Below are positions 10,283 through 21,649 of a DNA stretch of 64,000 bases, piece after piece. The notes beneath the pieces were generated by a model, which was given only the letters and a program-made list of their open reading frames with translations, made no database searches and had not been told where the DNA came from. The stretch comes from Candidatus Endomicrobiellum meruensis. GTDB lineage: Bacteria > Elusimicrobiota > Endomicrobiia > Endomicrobiales > Endomicrobiaceae. The stretch is taken from positions 1-64,000 of the forward strand of contig JAITDI010000032.1 of assembly GCA_031282625.1 (NCBI GenBank). The letters run 5' to 3'. Both the position numbers and the translations under genes were made by a program. How positions within the stretch are numbered: the first letter of the stretch is position 1; each line of letters opens with the position of its first letter.

Positions 10283-11332
10283 TTAATACGTTGCTGAAGT
10301 CAATACTTCACAACCATCTTCTTTTATAAGTATTGTATCTTCTATCCTAACGCCGAAGTCTTGTTCAATATATATTCCAGGTTCCGCAGTAACAGTCATT
10401 CCTACAAGAAAAACGCCTTCGGCATTTGAGGATAACGAAGGCATTTCATGAATTTCTATTCCCACTCCGTGTCCGGTAGTATGTATAAACTTATCTTTGT
10501 ACCCAGCAGATTCTATGACACTTCTTGCAGTTTTGTCCGCCCAAGCAATAGGCAGACCCGCCTTTATTCCTTTCAACACGGCTTCCTGAGAACGCTTAAC
10601 AACATTCCAAATCTGCTTACAATTATCGTCAATTTTATCTAAAAAGTATGTACGCGTCAAGTCTGAGCAATACCCATTGTAAACACAGCCTATATCCATC
10701 ATTACAATATCATTTTGAATTAATTTCTTGTCAGAACTTTTGTGATGAGGATTTGCAGAATTTTTCCCAAAAGCTATTATAGGAGCAAAACTTTCAGCTA
10801 CGTGATTTTTTGAAAACAACTCAAGAACTTTATAGTGAACGTCTAATTCACTAAGACCCGGTTTAAGTTCTTTTCTGACACTGTCGCAAATCGCTGAAAC
10901 TATTTTGCATGACTTCTTTAAATTCTCTATTTCGTTATCTTCTTTTATCATTCTTGCATTATCAAGCATGCCTATCTTTTTTTCAACTTCTATACCATTT
11001 TGACTTAACTTTTTACTTACAACAATAAAATCCAAAGCTGTCATGTATTTTGGGTCAACAAACAATTTTTTTGCATTGTTTTTTTTCAAAATTTTTAAAA
11101 CAGCTTTATAAAAAGGAACGCCAATATATACACCTACGCCTTTATCAAAAAAAAATTCTCTTGTTTGATTTTCTATCATCTTAGAGCAAATAGCATAAGT
11201 TTTGTCATTAACATGCAAAATCCAAAAACCGTCAAATTCAGCTCCAGTAAGATAAAAAATCTCTTTTGAATTGGTAAATAAAGCGCATCTTGCTTTCACA
11301 ATACTTATTATTTTGTTTATATTTTTTTCCAT
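10283..11332 (-). CDS. Xaa-Pro aminopeptidase/prolidase-type M24 peptidase
   Basis: M24 metallopeptidase motifs DIGCVYNGYCSDLTRTYF, HTTGHGVGIEIHEMP and EPGIYIE. Confidence 0.9.
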   Translation of the reverse strand: MEKNINKIISIVKARCALFTNSKEIFYLTGAEFDGFWILHVNDKTYAICSKMIENQTREFFFDKGVGVYIGVPFYKAVLKILKKNNAKKLFVDPKYMTALDFIVVSKKLSQNGIEVEKKIGMLDNARMIKEDNEIENLKKSCKIVSAICDSVRKELKPGLSELDVHYKVLELFSKNHVAESFAPIIAFGKNSANPHHKSSDKKLIQNDIVMMDIGCVYNGYCSDLTRTYFLDKIDDNCKQIWNVVKRSQEAVLKGIKAGLPIAWADKTARSVIESAGYKDKFIHTTGHGVGIEIHEMPSLSSNAEGVFLVGMTVTAEPGIYIEQDFGVRIEDTILIKEDGCEVLTSATY

Positions 11333-11392
11333 TATTTTTTACAATTTTTTCTCCCAAGAATAAAATGCTGCCTTTTGCGTGTTATGTCGTAC

Positions 11393-11421
11393 TTGACAAT
11401 TATATAATTATTTTATTAAAT
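11393..11421 (+). promoter_or_regulatory. Putative sigma70 promoter of the cold-shock gene
   Basis: TTGACA (11393-11398), 17-bp spacer, TTAAAT (11416-11421); about 70 nt upstream of the ATG. Confidence 0.5.
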
Positions 11422-11491
11422 GATAAAGCAATCGCTGGAAGTGGTTGTAATCTTAGTATCTGCTAATGCAGATAAAAAAGGAGTTGCAGTA

Positions 11492-11695
11492 ATGGCACAA
11501 GGCAAAGTTAAGTGGTTTAACGACCAGAAAGGGTACGGATTTATTTCTAATGATGACGGATCAGGTGATGTTTTTGCACACTATTCAGCTATTCAGTCTG
11601 AAGGTTTCAAGTCGCTAGCAGAAGGGGACAGCGTCGAATTTGAAGTTGTAAATTCTGACAAAGGTCCTAAAGCAGCAAACATAAAGAAAATCTAA
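11492..11695 (+). CDS. csp: Cold-shock protein (CspA family)
   Basis: [44 protein letters not shown] ribosome-binding site; the track start at 11420 is likely 5' UTR. Confidence 0.95.
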   Translation: MAQGKVKWFNDQKGYGFISNDDGSGDVFAHYSAIQSEGFKSLAEGDSVEFEVVNSDKGPKAANIKKI

Positions 11696-11713
11696 GCTTG
11701 CTCTAAAAGCCTT

Positions 11714-11753
11714 AAAGACAGGATTGAAAATCTTTTTAATCCTGTCTTTTTTT
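11714..11753 (+). terminator. Intrinsic terminator of csp
   Basis: AAAGACAGGATT ... AATCCTGTCTTTTTTT hairpin followed by a T tract. Confidence 0.85.
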
Positions 11754-11779
11754 ATTTATTTTGCCTGAGTTTAAGAAAA

Positions 11780-11813
11780 AAGAACCAGTCTCCGAATTCG
11801 GAGACTGGTTCTT
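11780..11813 (-). terminator. Intrinsic terminator of groEL
   Basis: Perfect 34-nt palindrome AAGAACCAGTCTCCGAATTCGGAGACTGGTTCTT followed on the minus strand by a T-rich tract. Confidence 0.85.
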
Positions 11814-11831
11814 AAATGAGAATATTATTTA

Positions 11832-13478
<1,647 letters not shown>

Positions 13479-13486
13479 CTATCATA

Positions 13487-13771
13487 TTATTCAATTATTC
13501 CTAAAATATCGTCCTGAGACATTATAAGATATTCTTTGTCATCAAACTTTACTTCAGTTCCTGAATACTTTCCGTACAAAACTTTGTCACCTGCTTTTAC
13601 ATCCAAAGGTATTATTTTTCCATCTTCAGTTTTCTTACCTTTTCCTACAGCTACAATTTCACCCTCTTGGGGTTTTTCTTTAGCGGTATCTGGAATAATG
13701 ATTCCACCTTTTTTTACTTCTTTCACTTCTGCGGGCTTAACTAAAATCTTTTCGCCAAGTGGTCTAATCAT
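13487..13771 (-). CDS. groES: Co-chaperonin GroES
   Basis: [45 protein letters not shown]. Confidence 0.97.
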   Translation of the reverse strand: MIRPLGEKILVKPAEVKEVKKGGIIIPDTAKEKPQEGEIVAVGKGKKTEDGKIIPLDVKAGDKVLYGKYSGTEVKFDDKEYLIMSQDDILGIIE

Positions 13772-13816
13772 TTCACTTCCTCCTTATATTTTTTGCGCTT
13801 TTTAAAATATTTCATT

Positions 13817-13843
13817 TTAGCGCTTTAGTCTAACGACTGCTAT
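13817..13843 (-). promoter_or_regulatory. Degenerate CIRCE (HrcA operator) upstream of groES
   Basis: Plus strand TTAGCGCTT-N9-GACTGCTAT versus consensus TTAGCACTC-N9-GAGTGCTAA: 14/18 matches with exact 9-nt spacing. Confidence 0.65.
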
Positions 13844-13870
13844 TATACAACTAAAACAATGCGCTGTCAA
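13842..13870 (-). promoter_or_regulatory. sigma70 promoter for groESL
   Basis: Minus strand TTGACA (13870-13865), 17-nt spacer, TATAAT (13847-13842): perfect consensus hexamers and spacing. Confidence 0.85.
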
Positions 13871-13939
13871 GATTGGGCACAATACACGCTATTCCAAGGA
13901 CAATATCACTAATTCAGAAAGTTTAAATTTCAAAATTAA

Positions 13940-14283
13940 CTACATCGCTGCTGTTTCTATAGAGCGTTTCAAGTTAAATTCTTCTTTATATGATGCACTG
14001 CCAACAATCGCTCCGAAAACACCGCTTTGTTTAAGTTTAATAACATCATCTTCTGTGCTTATACCTCCCGAAGCTATAATTTTAATATCCTTTTTCAAAA
14101 GTTTTTTTATTACTTTATAGTCAGGTCCATAAAACATCCCGTCTCTGGAAATATCATTCCAGCCATTAACAGCGACTTTCTCAACTGCTTGCTCTAACGC
14201 ACGACCAAAACCTTTGAAAACAGCTTCTGCTATGGATGAGTATTTTTGTCGTATTCAAGATTGACATGACTTGAGTTTTATCA
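13940..14283 (-). pseudogene. Remnant fusing HisB C-terminus to internally deleted HisA
   Basis: Minus strand gives a HisB-like tail (VNLEYDKNTH / 2-nt break / IAEAVFKGFGRALEQAV) fused in frame to HisA-like EKVAVNGW|NDISRDGMFYGPDYKVIKKLLKKDIKIIASGGISTEDDVIKLKQSGVFGAIVGSASYKE. Confidence 0.75.
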
Positions 14284-14368
14284 AGAGATAAATAAACTTC
14301 ACGGTCGGCTAAAGCATTTGAAACAACAAAAAATAAGCAGTATATTAAAAATAAAATTTTCATCAAAA

Positions 14369-16522
14369 TTAAGATCCAACAACCTCAAGACTAATCCTTT
14401 TTAGCTCAACATCAACTCTTAAAACTTTTACTTTAAGAGTTTCTCCGACCGAAATAACTTCGTACGGATTTGAAACAAATTTTGAACTTAATTTTGAAAT
14501 ATGAACAAGTCCGTCCTGATGAACACCAATATCTACAAAAGCTCCAAAATTAGTAACATTTGTAACCGTACCATCCAAAACCATATTTTCCTTTAAATCT
14601 TCCAAAGTATTTATTTCGTCGCTGAACTGAGCGGTTGAAAAGTCTTTTCTCGGATCAACACCCGGCTTTTTTAATTCTTGCATAATATCGTTTAAAGTTA
14701 AAAGCCCTACATCGGAAGTAACGTATCTTTTGGGTTCAATCTTTTTAATTAACTCCTCATTTCCTATCAAACCCGAAACGTCAACAGACAAATCAGCAGC
14801 CATTTTCTCAACAATAGGATAATTTTCAGGGTGAACTGCAGAGTTATCAAGAGGGTTTATTCCACCTGTTACCCTTAAAAACCCTGAACATTGAGTAAAA
14901 GTTTTTTCACCAAACAAAGGAATGTTCATTAATTCTTTCTTGTCTTTAAACGATCCATTCTTTACTCTATACTGAACAATATTTTTGGCAACTATTCTGC
15001 CAATACCGGATATGTATGACAAAAGTTCACTTGACGCAGAATTTAAATTTGCTCCGACATAGTTCACCGCAGACTCAACGGTGTCATCTAATTGTTTTTT
15101 AAGCCGTATTTGATTAACGTCATGCTGGTACTGACCTACACCTATGGATTTTGGATCTATTTTTACAAGCTCTGCCAACGGATCTTGAAGCCTTCTTGCT
15201 ATACTTATCGCTCCTCTAACAGTAACATCTAAATCTGGGAATTCTTGGGACGCAAGTGGCGACGCAGAATATACCGATGCGCCTGCTTCGCTTACAGTTA
15301 CAACTTTAGGTGTTAAATTATGTTTTTTCAAAACAGCTTTTACAAAATTAACCGTTTCTTTTGAAGCAGTGCCATTTCCAACTGCAATAAGCTCAACATA
15401 ATATTCTTCTATTAAATCTACTAATATAGCCTCCGCTTCTTTCACTCTTGAAGCAGGCTCATGAGGGAATATTGCATGATATTCTTTAAAATTTCCATTT
15501 GTATCCACAACTACAACCTTGCATCCTGTCCTAAATCCCGGGTCTATGCCCATAATAACTTTATGCCCAGCAGGAGGAGCAAGCAAAAGATTTTTAGCGT
15601 TTGTGGCAAATACATTTATGGCGTCTTTATCAGCAGCTTCCATTTTTGCCAAAAATATTTCTACTTGCAACGACGAGTAAAGATGTCTGTCGTAAGCTGT
15701 CTTTACGGAAGTAAAAAGTTCTGGATAAAAAAGCGACCTATTATTCTTTGCTACTTTTGCAAGAATCATGTCAACAGCATTTTCATCATCAATAATTATT
15801 TTCCACGATAATACTTGCTCTTTTGAACCACGCCTTATTGCAAGAAGTCTGTGACCCGGAATAGTTTTCAACGGCTCATTATAATCATAATACATATCGT
15901 ATTTTGTTTTTAAGTTTTCCGCCGCTTTTGTCGCTTTTGAACGAATGCTTCCCGTAGAAGATATAAAATTTCTCAACATTTCTCTTATATCGGCATTGTC
16001 CGAAAGCTGCTCGGCAATTATGTCTATTGCACCAGACACAGCTTTGTCTAGCGTATCTATACCTTTTTTAGGGTTGAGATATTTATTTATAACTTTCACC
16101 CTATCCTCTTTCATAGATAGTTTCTGCTCCATAATTTCTATAGCAAGAGGCTCAAGTCCGTTTGCTTTTGCAATTGTAGCCTTTGTCTGGCGTTTAGGTT
16201 TATAGGGCAGATAAATATCTTCTAACTTTGTTTTTTCTTTACATTCTTCAATTTGTTTTTTTAGTTCTGACGTAAGTTTTTTTTGATCTTCAATACTTTT
16301 AAAAACTGTCTCTTTTCTTGTCTCAAGCTCAATATAATATTGTAGTTTGTCAGCAATATCTCTTACGTTAATTTCTGTGAAATTTCCGGTTTTTTCCTTT
16401 CTATACCTTGATATAAACGGAACAGTGTCTCCATCACTTAGCATAACTACTGTGTTTCTTACCCCTGCTTCAGGCAAACTTAAATCTGCCGAAATCCAAT
16501 CTATTATTTTCTCTCCGCTCAT
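14369..16522 (-). CDS. tex: Tex-family RNA-binding transcriptional accessory protein
   Basis: GIDPGFRTGCKVVVVD, VGQYQHDVNQ and a C-terminal S1 domain GTVTNVTNFGAFVDIGVHQDGLVHIS. Confidence 0.95.
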   Translation of the reverse strand: MSGEKIIDWISADLSLPEAGVRNTVVMLSDGDTVPFISRYRKEKTGNFTEINVRDIADKLQYYIELETRKETVFKSIEDQKKLTSELKKQIEECKEKTKLEDIYLPYKPKRQTKATIAKANGLEPLAIEIMEQKLSMKEDRVKVINKYLNPKKGIDTLDKAVSGAIDIIAEQLSDNADIREMLRNFISSTGSIRSKATKAAENLKTKYDMYYDYNEPLKTIPGHRLLAIRRGSKEQVLSWKIIIDDENAVDMILAKVAKNNRSLFYPELFTSVKTAYDRHLYSSLQVEIFLAKMEAADKDAINVFATNAKNLLLAPPAGHKVIMGIDPGFRTGCKVVVVDTNGNFKEYHAIFPHEPASRVKEAEAILVDLIEEYYVELIAVGNGTASKETVNFVKAVLKKHNLTPKVVTVSEAGASVYSASPLASQEFPDLDVTVRGAISIARRLQDPLAELVKIDPKSIGVGQYQHDVNQIRLKKQLDDTVESAVNYVGANLNSASSELLSYISGIGRIVAKNIVQYRVKNGSFKDKKELMNIPLFGEKTFTQCSGFLRVTGGINPLDNSAVHPENYPIVEKMAADLSVDVSGLIGNEELIKKIEPKRYVTSDVGLLTLNDIMQELKKPGVDPRKDFSTAQFSDEINTLEDLKENMVLDGTVTNVTNFGAFVDIGVHQDGLVHISKLSSKFVSNPYEVISVGETLKVKVLRVDVELKRISLEVVGS

Positions 16523-16726
16523 CGCTCACCCCTTATTAAATTGATAAATAGAATAACTGTCTAATGCAATACACCATCAAGACAAAACAAGTTACAACAG
16601 AAACTTAACAAGACAGGTTCTGCGATCTTGCTTACAATGACAACAAAAACAGACACCCAATTATAACATCGGGTGTAAAGCACACAATTAAAATACGGAT
16701 TTTAAAGGAAAATAAGGATAAAATTA

Positions 16727-17677
16727 TTATTTCTTTATGTTTTCAATTTTGCACTTTTTTATAAGATATCCTGCTTGACACTTTAGAGTGCATGTATTAT
16801 CGCATGGTTCCACGTGTATTGTGACCGAAGCGTTTTCAAGTTTTGAATAAATCTCAGTCTTCAAACCTCTAGTTATTTCATGAGACCTATATACCGTCAT
16901 TTGAGAATTTACAAATATATGGAATTCTATAAACCTCTTGTTGCCAGCTTTCCTAGTTTTCAAAGCGTGAAAACCAGCAATATCATCGTTAGACTTTATA
17001 ATACTCTCAACTATAGCTATTTCATTTTGAGGAAGACTTACATCAAACAAATCCTTTGCCGATTTTATTACAAGATTCCAAGCAGCTTTTGTTATCATAA
17101 CCGCAACTATAAAAGCCGCAAAAGAATCCACCCAATAAATATTTAACTCTAGAAACAACCATTCTGAGCTAGTTATTACAACTAGTGCTACCATCACTCC
17201 AAGCGAAGTATAAACGTCAGTTCTCAAATGCCATGCATCGGCTTCTGCAGCTAAAGATTTGTTTTCTTTTGCAACCACAAACAATTTTTGAGAAACAAAA
17301 AAATTTACAATAGCAGATATTAACATTATAATAACGCCAATTATAGGCGTACCTAACGGCTCAGGACTCAAAAGCTTTTCAGCAGCATGATAAACTATGT
17401 AAATTGCTGCTGCAAAAATTAACATCCCTTCAATAGTACCTGAAATATTTTCAAATTTACCATATCCATACTGATAGATCCTATCGGCAGGTTGAGAGGC
17501 TTTCCTGACAGCAAAATAAGCTATCAAAGCTGCAACCAAGTCTATAAGAGAATGGACTGCTTCGGAAACAATTGCAATAGAACCCGTAATTATTCCTGTA
17601 ATAAATTTTCCAAGTGTCAAAACTGTGTTTGACACGACAGAAAATTTTACAATTTTATATGTTTCGTTTTTTTGCAC
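16727..17677 (-). CDS. Cation diffusion facilitator (CDF) family transporter
   Basis: SEAVHSLIDLVAALIAYFA and EADAWHLRTDVYTSLGV histidine/aspartate TM motifs. Confidence 0.9.
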   Translation of the reverse strand: MQKNETYKIVKFSVVSNTVLTLGKFITGIITGSIAIVSEAVHSLIDLVAALIAYFAVRKASQPADRIYQYGYGKFENISGTIEGMLIFAAAIYIVYHAAEKLLSPEPLGTPIIGVIIMLISAIVNFFVSQKLFVVAKENKSLAAEADAWHLRTDVYTSLGVMVALVVITSSEWLFLELNIYWVDSFAAFIVAVMITKAAWNLVIKSAKDLFDVSLPQNEIAIVESIIKSNDDIAGFHALKTRKAGNKRFIEFHIFVNSQMTVYRSHEITRGLKTEIYSKLENASVTIHVEPCDNTCTLKCQAGYLIKKCKIENIKK

Positions 17678-17685
17678 TTAATACC

Positions 17686-18474
17686 TCATGAAGCAGATAC
17701 AGATTCTAATTCTGCAATTATCAATCCTATCTGGCTATCTAATTTAAAATAGCAAGGCAACCTTCTCTTATCATCAGCAATCCAAATTAACATTCTACCA
17801 CTTAAACCTAACTCTTTAGAATTTCCATCCAATGAAGGCTCTATTACAAAACAATTAAACTCGCCTAACTTTATTTTAATTTTTTCTTTTCTTAAAACTT
17901 TAATTGTCAACGGATATGACGTCTCTCCAGAATGAACTTTTAAATAATAAATATCGCCCTGCTTTAAAGCTAAACTTCTTATGCTGTAAACCGCAGTCAA
18001 AATATCTTGAGTATGACTTGCCGTTGTTCCTCTTTTAACTTGTCCAGAGATTTGTAATTCATATGTTTGCTCAATAGGATTAAAAATAATTAATTCTTCT
18101 CTTGTTTGCCCGTTTTGTTTTATTTTTGACTTAAATTCAAATGAGGATTTGCTTTCTTCATCAAACAAAGATTCAAACACTGCATTAAGATCAAAAAGAG
18201 AGCTTAAAAAAGGGTTCGTTGTAACACAGAGAAATGCGTTATATGCTTTTCTCCCACTTATATCTTTTAAATTTTTTGTTTCAAGCTCGGCATTACCTAA
18301 ATTCACAGAATTCCAACTGACAGCATAAGTTAATTTTTCATTTATCGGAAGTTTATACTTGCCAAGTTTTGTCCAAATAAAAGTCTCATTTTTATTTTGT
18401 GCAAAACAAAAAATCGGAAATAACATAAATGTCACTGTTATCAGAATAATAGTTAATCTAGTTTTTTTTTGCAT
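17686..18474 (-). CDS. DUF3108-type exported protein
   Basis: Signal peptide, EKLTYAVSWNSVNLGNAEL start, C-terminal LWIADDKRRLPCYFK-like region. Confidence 0.7.
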   Translation of the reverse strand: MQKKTRLTIILITVTFMLFPIFCFAQNKNETFIWTKLGKYKLPINEKLTYAVSWNSVNLGNAELETKNLKDISGRKAYNAFLCVTTNPFLSSLFDLNAVFESLFDEESKSSFEFKSKIKQNGQTREELIIFNPIEQTYELQISGQVKRGTTASHTQDILTAVYSIRSLALKQGDIYYLKVHSGETSYPLTIKVLRKEKIKIKLGEFNCFVIEPSLDGNSKELGLSGRMLIWIADDKRRLPCYFKLDSQIGLIIAELESVSAS

Positions 18475-19030
18475 CTTTAATTATTACACTAACCGCATCT
18501 TTTAAAGTTTTACACACAGCCATAGGTTTAATTTTTTCTTGCGCTATTTTTGTCTGCTGTTTTTTACCATGTCCCGTAAGAACCAAAATACCCTTACCTC
18601 CAGTATTGCATCCAAGCAAATAATCTCTTATGCTGTCACCAACTGTATAAGATTTTTCAAGATCTATATTAAAATCTTTAGCGCCTTGCAAAACCATTCC
18701 AGGCTTTGGTTTCCTACAATTACAAGAATCTTCATCAGCATGAGGACAATAATAAATAGCGTCTATTTCAGCTCCAGCTTTTTTAAGCAAAAATACAAAT
18801 CTTTCGTGAATTTTTTGCAAATCCTGTTCGCTAAACATTCCCCTTGCAACACCAGACTGATTTGTAACTATAATCACCTTAAAACCTGCTGCACGCAATC
18901 TGTTTATACTATCTGCTGCATAAGAATAAAGTTTTACTTGATCAGGCAAACTTAAATAATTTTTGTCAAAAATAACAGTACCGTCGCGGTCTAAAAAGAC
19001 TGCAGGCACTTTAATATTGCTTGTTCCCAT
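18458..19030 (-). CDS. gmhB: D-glycero-beta-D-manno-heptose 1,7-bisphosphate 7-phosphatase
   Basis: HAD motif FLDRDGTV, TNQSGVARG, YYCPHADEDSCNCRKPKPGM. Confidence 0.93.
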   Translation of the reverse strand: MGTSNIKVPAVFLDRDGTVIFDKNYLSLPDQVKLYSYAADSINRLRAAGFKVIIVTNQSGVARGMFSEQDLQKIHERFVFLLKKAGAEIDAIYYCPHADEDSCNCRKPKPGMVLQGAKDFNIDLEKSYTVGDSIRDYLLGCNTGGKGILVLTGHGKKQQTKIAQEKIKPMAVCKTLKDAVSVIIKDAKKN

Positions 19031-20019
19031 TTTTCTTTTCCCTTTATAAACTGTGGCTTAACCATAAGAACAGAAATTTTTTCTTTCGTTTTAGCATCAA
19101 CATTTTGTAATTTAATCGCATCTTTAGCAGTTACAACAAAGTAAGAGTCTGTTTCCTTTTGGGAAATCAACTTATTTAACTCATAGTTGTCGTATCGACT
19201 GTGATCTTTTAAAATTATACTATCTTTTAAAATTATACCGGATTTCTCTATAGAATTTTTAAAGCCTTGAGCGAAACCTATTGCGCTTAAAGAATAAACT
19301 TTAGATTTCTTCAAAAGTTCAACATTAAAATCTGTTTTTAAATCAATTTTTTTATATTTAAAATCGCCGTAAAATGTTAAAACCGCTTCCTTTCCTGACA
19401 ACTCAAATAATTTTTTTTCAAGTTTATTAAGATTGTCTTTTGAAACCATGTCGCAATTAGTAACAACTATAACATCAGCCCTCTTTAGCGATTTAGGATT
19501 TTCCCGCAAGATTCCATAAGGAATAAGCATACCGTTGCCAAAAGGATTAGCTGCATTGACACAAACTATATCTAAATCTCTTTTTATTTTCCAATGTTGA
19601 AATCCATCATCTAAAACATAAACATCTGGATTTGCTTCAGAGCCAAAGATTAAAGCGTTGTTATATCTGTCAACGCCAACAATAACAATTGTATTAGGCA
19701 CGCTTCTTGCTATCAAAAGAGGCTCATCGCCGCTTGCTATAGCGCAAACATCCGATGCGCCGTTTTTCAAAAGCATTGGGATTTTACTTTTTCTTAAATA
19801 ACCTCGCGTTAAGACTGTAGATTTGAATTTATTTACCACAAGAAACTCCAACAGTTCTATAACTATCGGAGTTTTACCAGTACCGCCATAAGTTATATTT
19901 CCTACGCTTATTACAAGTTTAGGCAGTTTTTTCGCAGTAGTAAATTTCCTGTCAGCTTTTAATAAAACGGCATAAATTAAAGAAATTGGATATAAAATAA
20001 CTTTTAAAAATTTGAACAT
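18991..20019 (-). CDS. lpxK: Tetraacyldisaccharide 4'-kinase
   Basis: SVGNITYGGTGKTPIVIEL and LDDGFQHWKIKRDLDIVCV. Confidence 0.93.
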   Translation of the reverse strand: MFKFLKVILYPISLIYAVLLKADRKFTTAKKLPKLVISVGNITYGGTGKTPIVIELLEFLVVNKFKSTVLTRGYLRKSKIPMLLKNGASDVCAIASGDEPLLIARSVPNTIVIVGVDRYNNALIFGSEANPDVYVLDDGFQHWKIKRDLDIVCVNAANPFGNGMLIPYGILRENPKSLKRADVIVVTNCDMVSKDNLNKLEKKLFELSGKEAVLTFYGDFKYKKIDLKTDFNVELLKKSKVYSLSAIGFAQGFKNSIEKSGIILKDSIILKDHSRYDNYELNKLISQKETDSYFVVTAKDAIKLQNVDAKTKEKISVLMVKPQFIKGKEKWEQAILKCLQSF

Positions 20020-20768
20020 TTATTTTCAAGTTCCCAAAGCTTTATGTACTTCATCAATGTATAGAAAGACGAATACAATAAGGCGAGTATAAGACCTGTT
20101 AGACCGTCAAGAAACCCCTTCTTTATTATATACATTTTAAAAAACATAACGCTTGGATTTACAAAGAGATTTAAAACTTTAAATTTTTCCCCACGTCCAA
20201 ACATTTCTTTTGAACGTAAATCAGTATAAAAATCAGACTTTTTAACAAATTGTTTTATACTATCGTACGGATAATGAAGAATATCTCCTTTAAAATAAAT
20301 TTTTTTGCCAGTGTATTCAATGTCTTCGTGAACTAACTGGTCTTTATATTTCATTTTATTCTTGTTGAATAAAACAGGATGCCTGTAATCTGGATACCAA
20401 CCTGAATGCAGTATCCATTTGTTTATAAACTTACTCTTTCTTGGAGCGATAAAAGCATCAGCTCTTGGAGTATTTTTAAACTCTTGCTCTATTTCTTCTT
20501 TTAATTCAGGAGTAATCCTTTCGTCGGCATCAAGACATATAATCCAGTCATTAGAACATTGGGTTAAAGCAAAGTTTCTCTGCTTGCCGAAATATTCAAA
20601 TTTGTTCTGAACTACTTTACAGCCCATACGCTTTGATATTTCAACAGTAGAATCTTTACTAAAATCGTCAACAATTACAATTTCGTCAGCCCATTTAACG
20701 CTTTCTATGCATTCTCTTATATGTTTTTCTTCGTTTTTCGTCAGAACGTAAGCAGAAATCTTTATCAT
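20004..20768 (-). CDS. Family 2 glycosyltransferase (LPS core WaaE/KdtX-like)
   Basis: AYVLTKNEEKHIRECIESVKWADEIVIVDDFSKDST and ICLDADERIT. Confidence 0.85.
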   Translation of the reverse strand: MIKISAYVLTKNEEKHIRECIESVKWADEIVIVDDFSKDSTVEISKRMGCKVVQNKFEYFGKQRNFALTQCSNDWIICLDADERITPELKEEIEQEFKNTPRADAFIAPRKSKFINKWILHSGWYPDYRHPVLFNKNKMKYKDQLVHEDIEYTGKKIYFKGDILHYPYDSIKQFVKKSDFYTDLRSKEMFGRGEKFKVLNLFVNPSVMFFKMYIIKKGFLDGLTGLILALLYSSFYTLMKYIKLWELENKCSNF

Positions 20769-21240
20769 TTGCCCACCTAATTCAAATTAAATTTCCAAAT
20801 AGATTTTCAGAAAAGTCCAACACCATATTAACACTTTCTTATCTGAGTATATCGTTTAGGTTGCCTGGGAAAAACGCAATTATTTGAATGTCTTTAACTT
20901 TTTATAAAACTATGAAACCAAAGACAAAATTTTTCTGTATATAAATTTATAACTTAAAATCTATTTTAATTATGTTTCTCTAAAATTTCTTCTTCTAAAA
21001 AACCTCTCAGATGACCATCTTAAATTTACTTACATAAAAAATGCTTTTTTAGAGCTAATTTTACTAAGATTTTTCAAAAAAAGCTCCTCTTTCTACATCT
21101 TTTCATTCTTAAATTCTACAGTTTTTATGAAAAATTCACAAGTCTCTACGAAAAATTCACAAATTTAGAGAACAGTACATAAAAATTTCACTATAAAATA
21201 GAGTGAAGAGCGAAAGCTTTGTAAAGGAGAGTAATTTTAT

Positions 21241-21366
21241 ATGAACGGGATAAGGAAGAAAATCATATGTTTAGCGTTGTCTCTTATATTCGTGATGGGG
21301 ACATCACAAGCACAAGGTAGTGTTAGTGGGAAAGCTGTAGTAATTCTAACTTCAGAGATGGTTTGA
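21241..21366 (+). pseudogene. Possible truncated exported protein remnant
   Basis: GGAGAG ribosome-binding site, MNGIRKKIICLALSLIFVMGTSQAQGSVSGKAVVILTSEMV stop; another frame continues SNFRDGLNLEENGNIKKYTKPMGEDV. Confidence 0.35.
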
Positions 21367-21649
21367 ATTTGGAAGAAAATGGAAATATAAAAAAATACAC
21401 GAAGCCTATGGGCGAAGATGTTTAGTAGCAATAATGATCAATTGGAACAACTAATAGGTCAGCTCTAAAAATTTATCCAAAAAATCAAAGCTCTGCTTGA
21501 AGTTCTGCAAGGCTTTGATTTTGTTAACTAATTTAGATTGTCAATTTTGTAAAGGCAAAACTTACACTTTTTAACGACAAAAACCAAGACCAGACACGCA
21601 AAACAACAAATTATCGGACATAGTCTATGGGTTATAATAAAAATGCTAT

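Noticed and set aside
11420-11491. N-terminal extension of the cold-shock protein in the ORF track
   Set aside because: Strong ribosome-binding site and family start at 11492; the upstream part is more likely a 5' leader.
14181-14366. ORF MMKILFLIYCLFF...SCVRASS as an intact small gene
   Set aside because: Its 3' half reads the HisB remnant in a wrong frame; at most a truncated leader.
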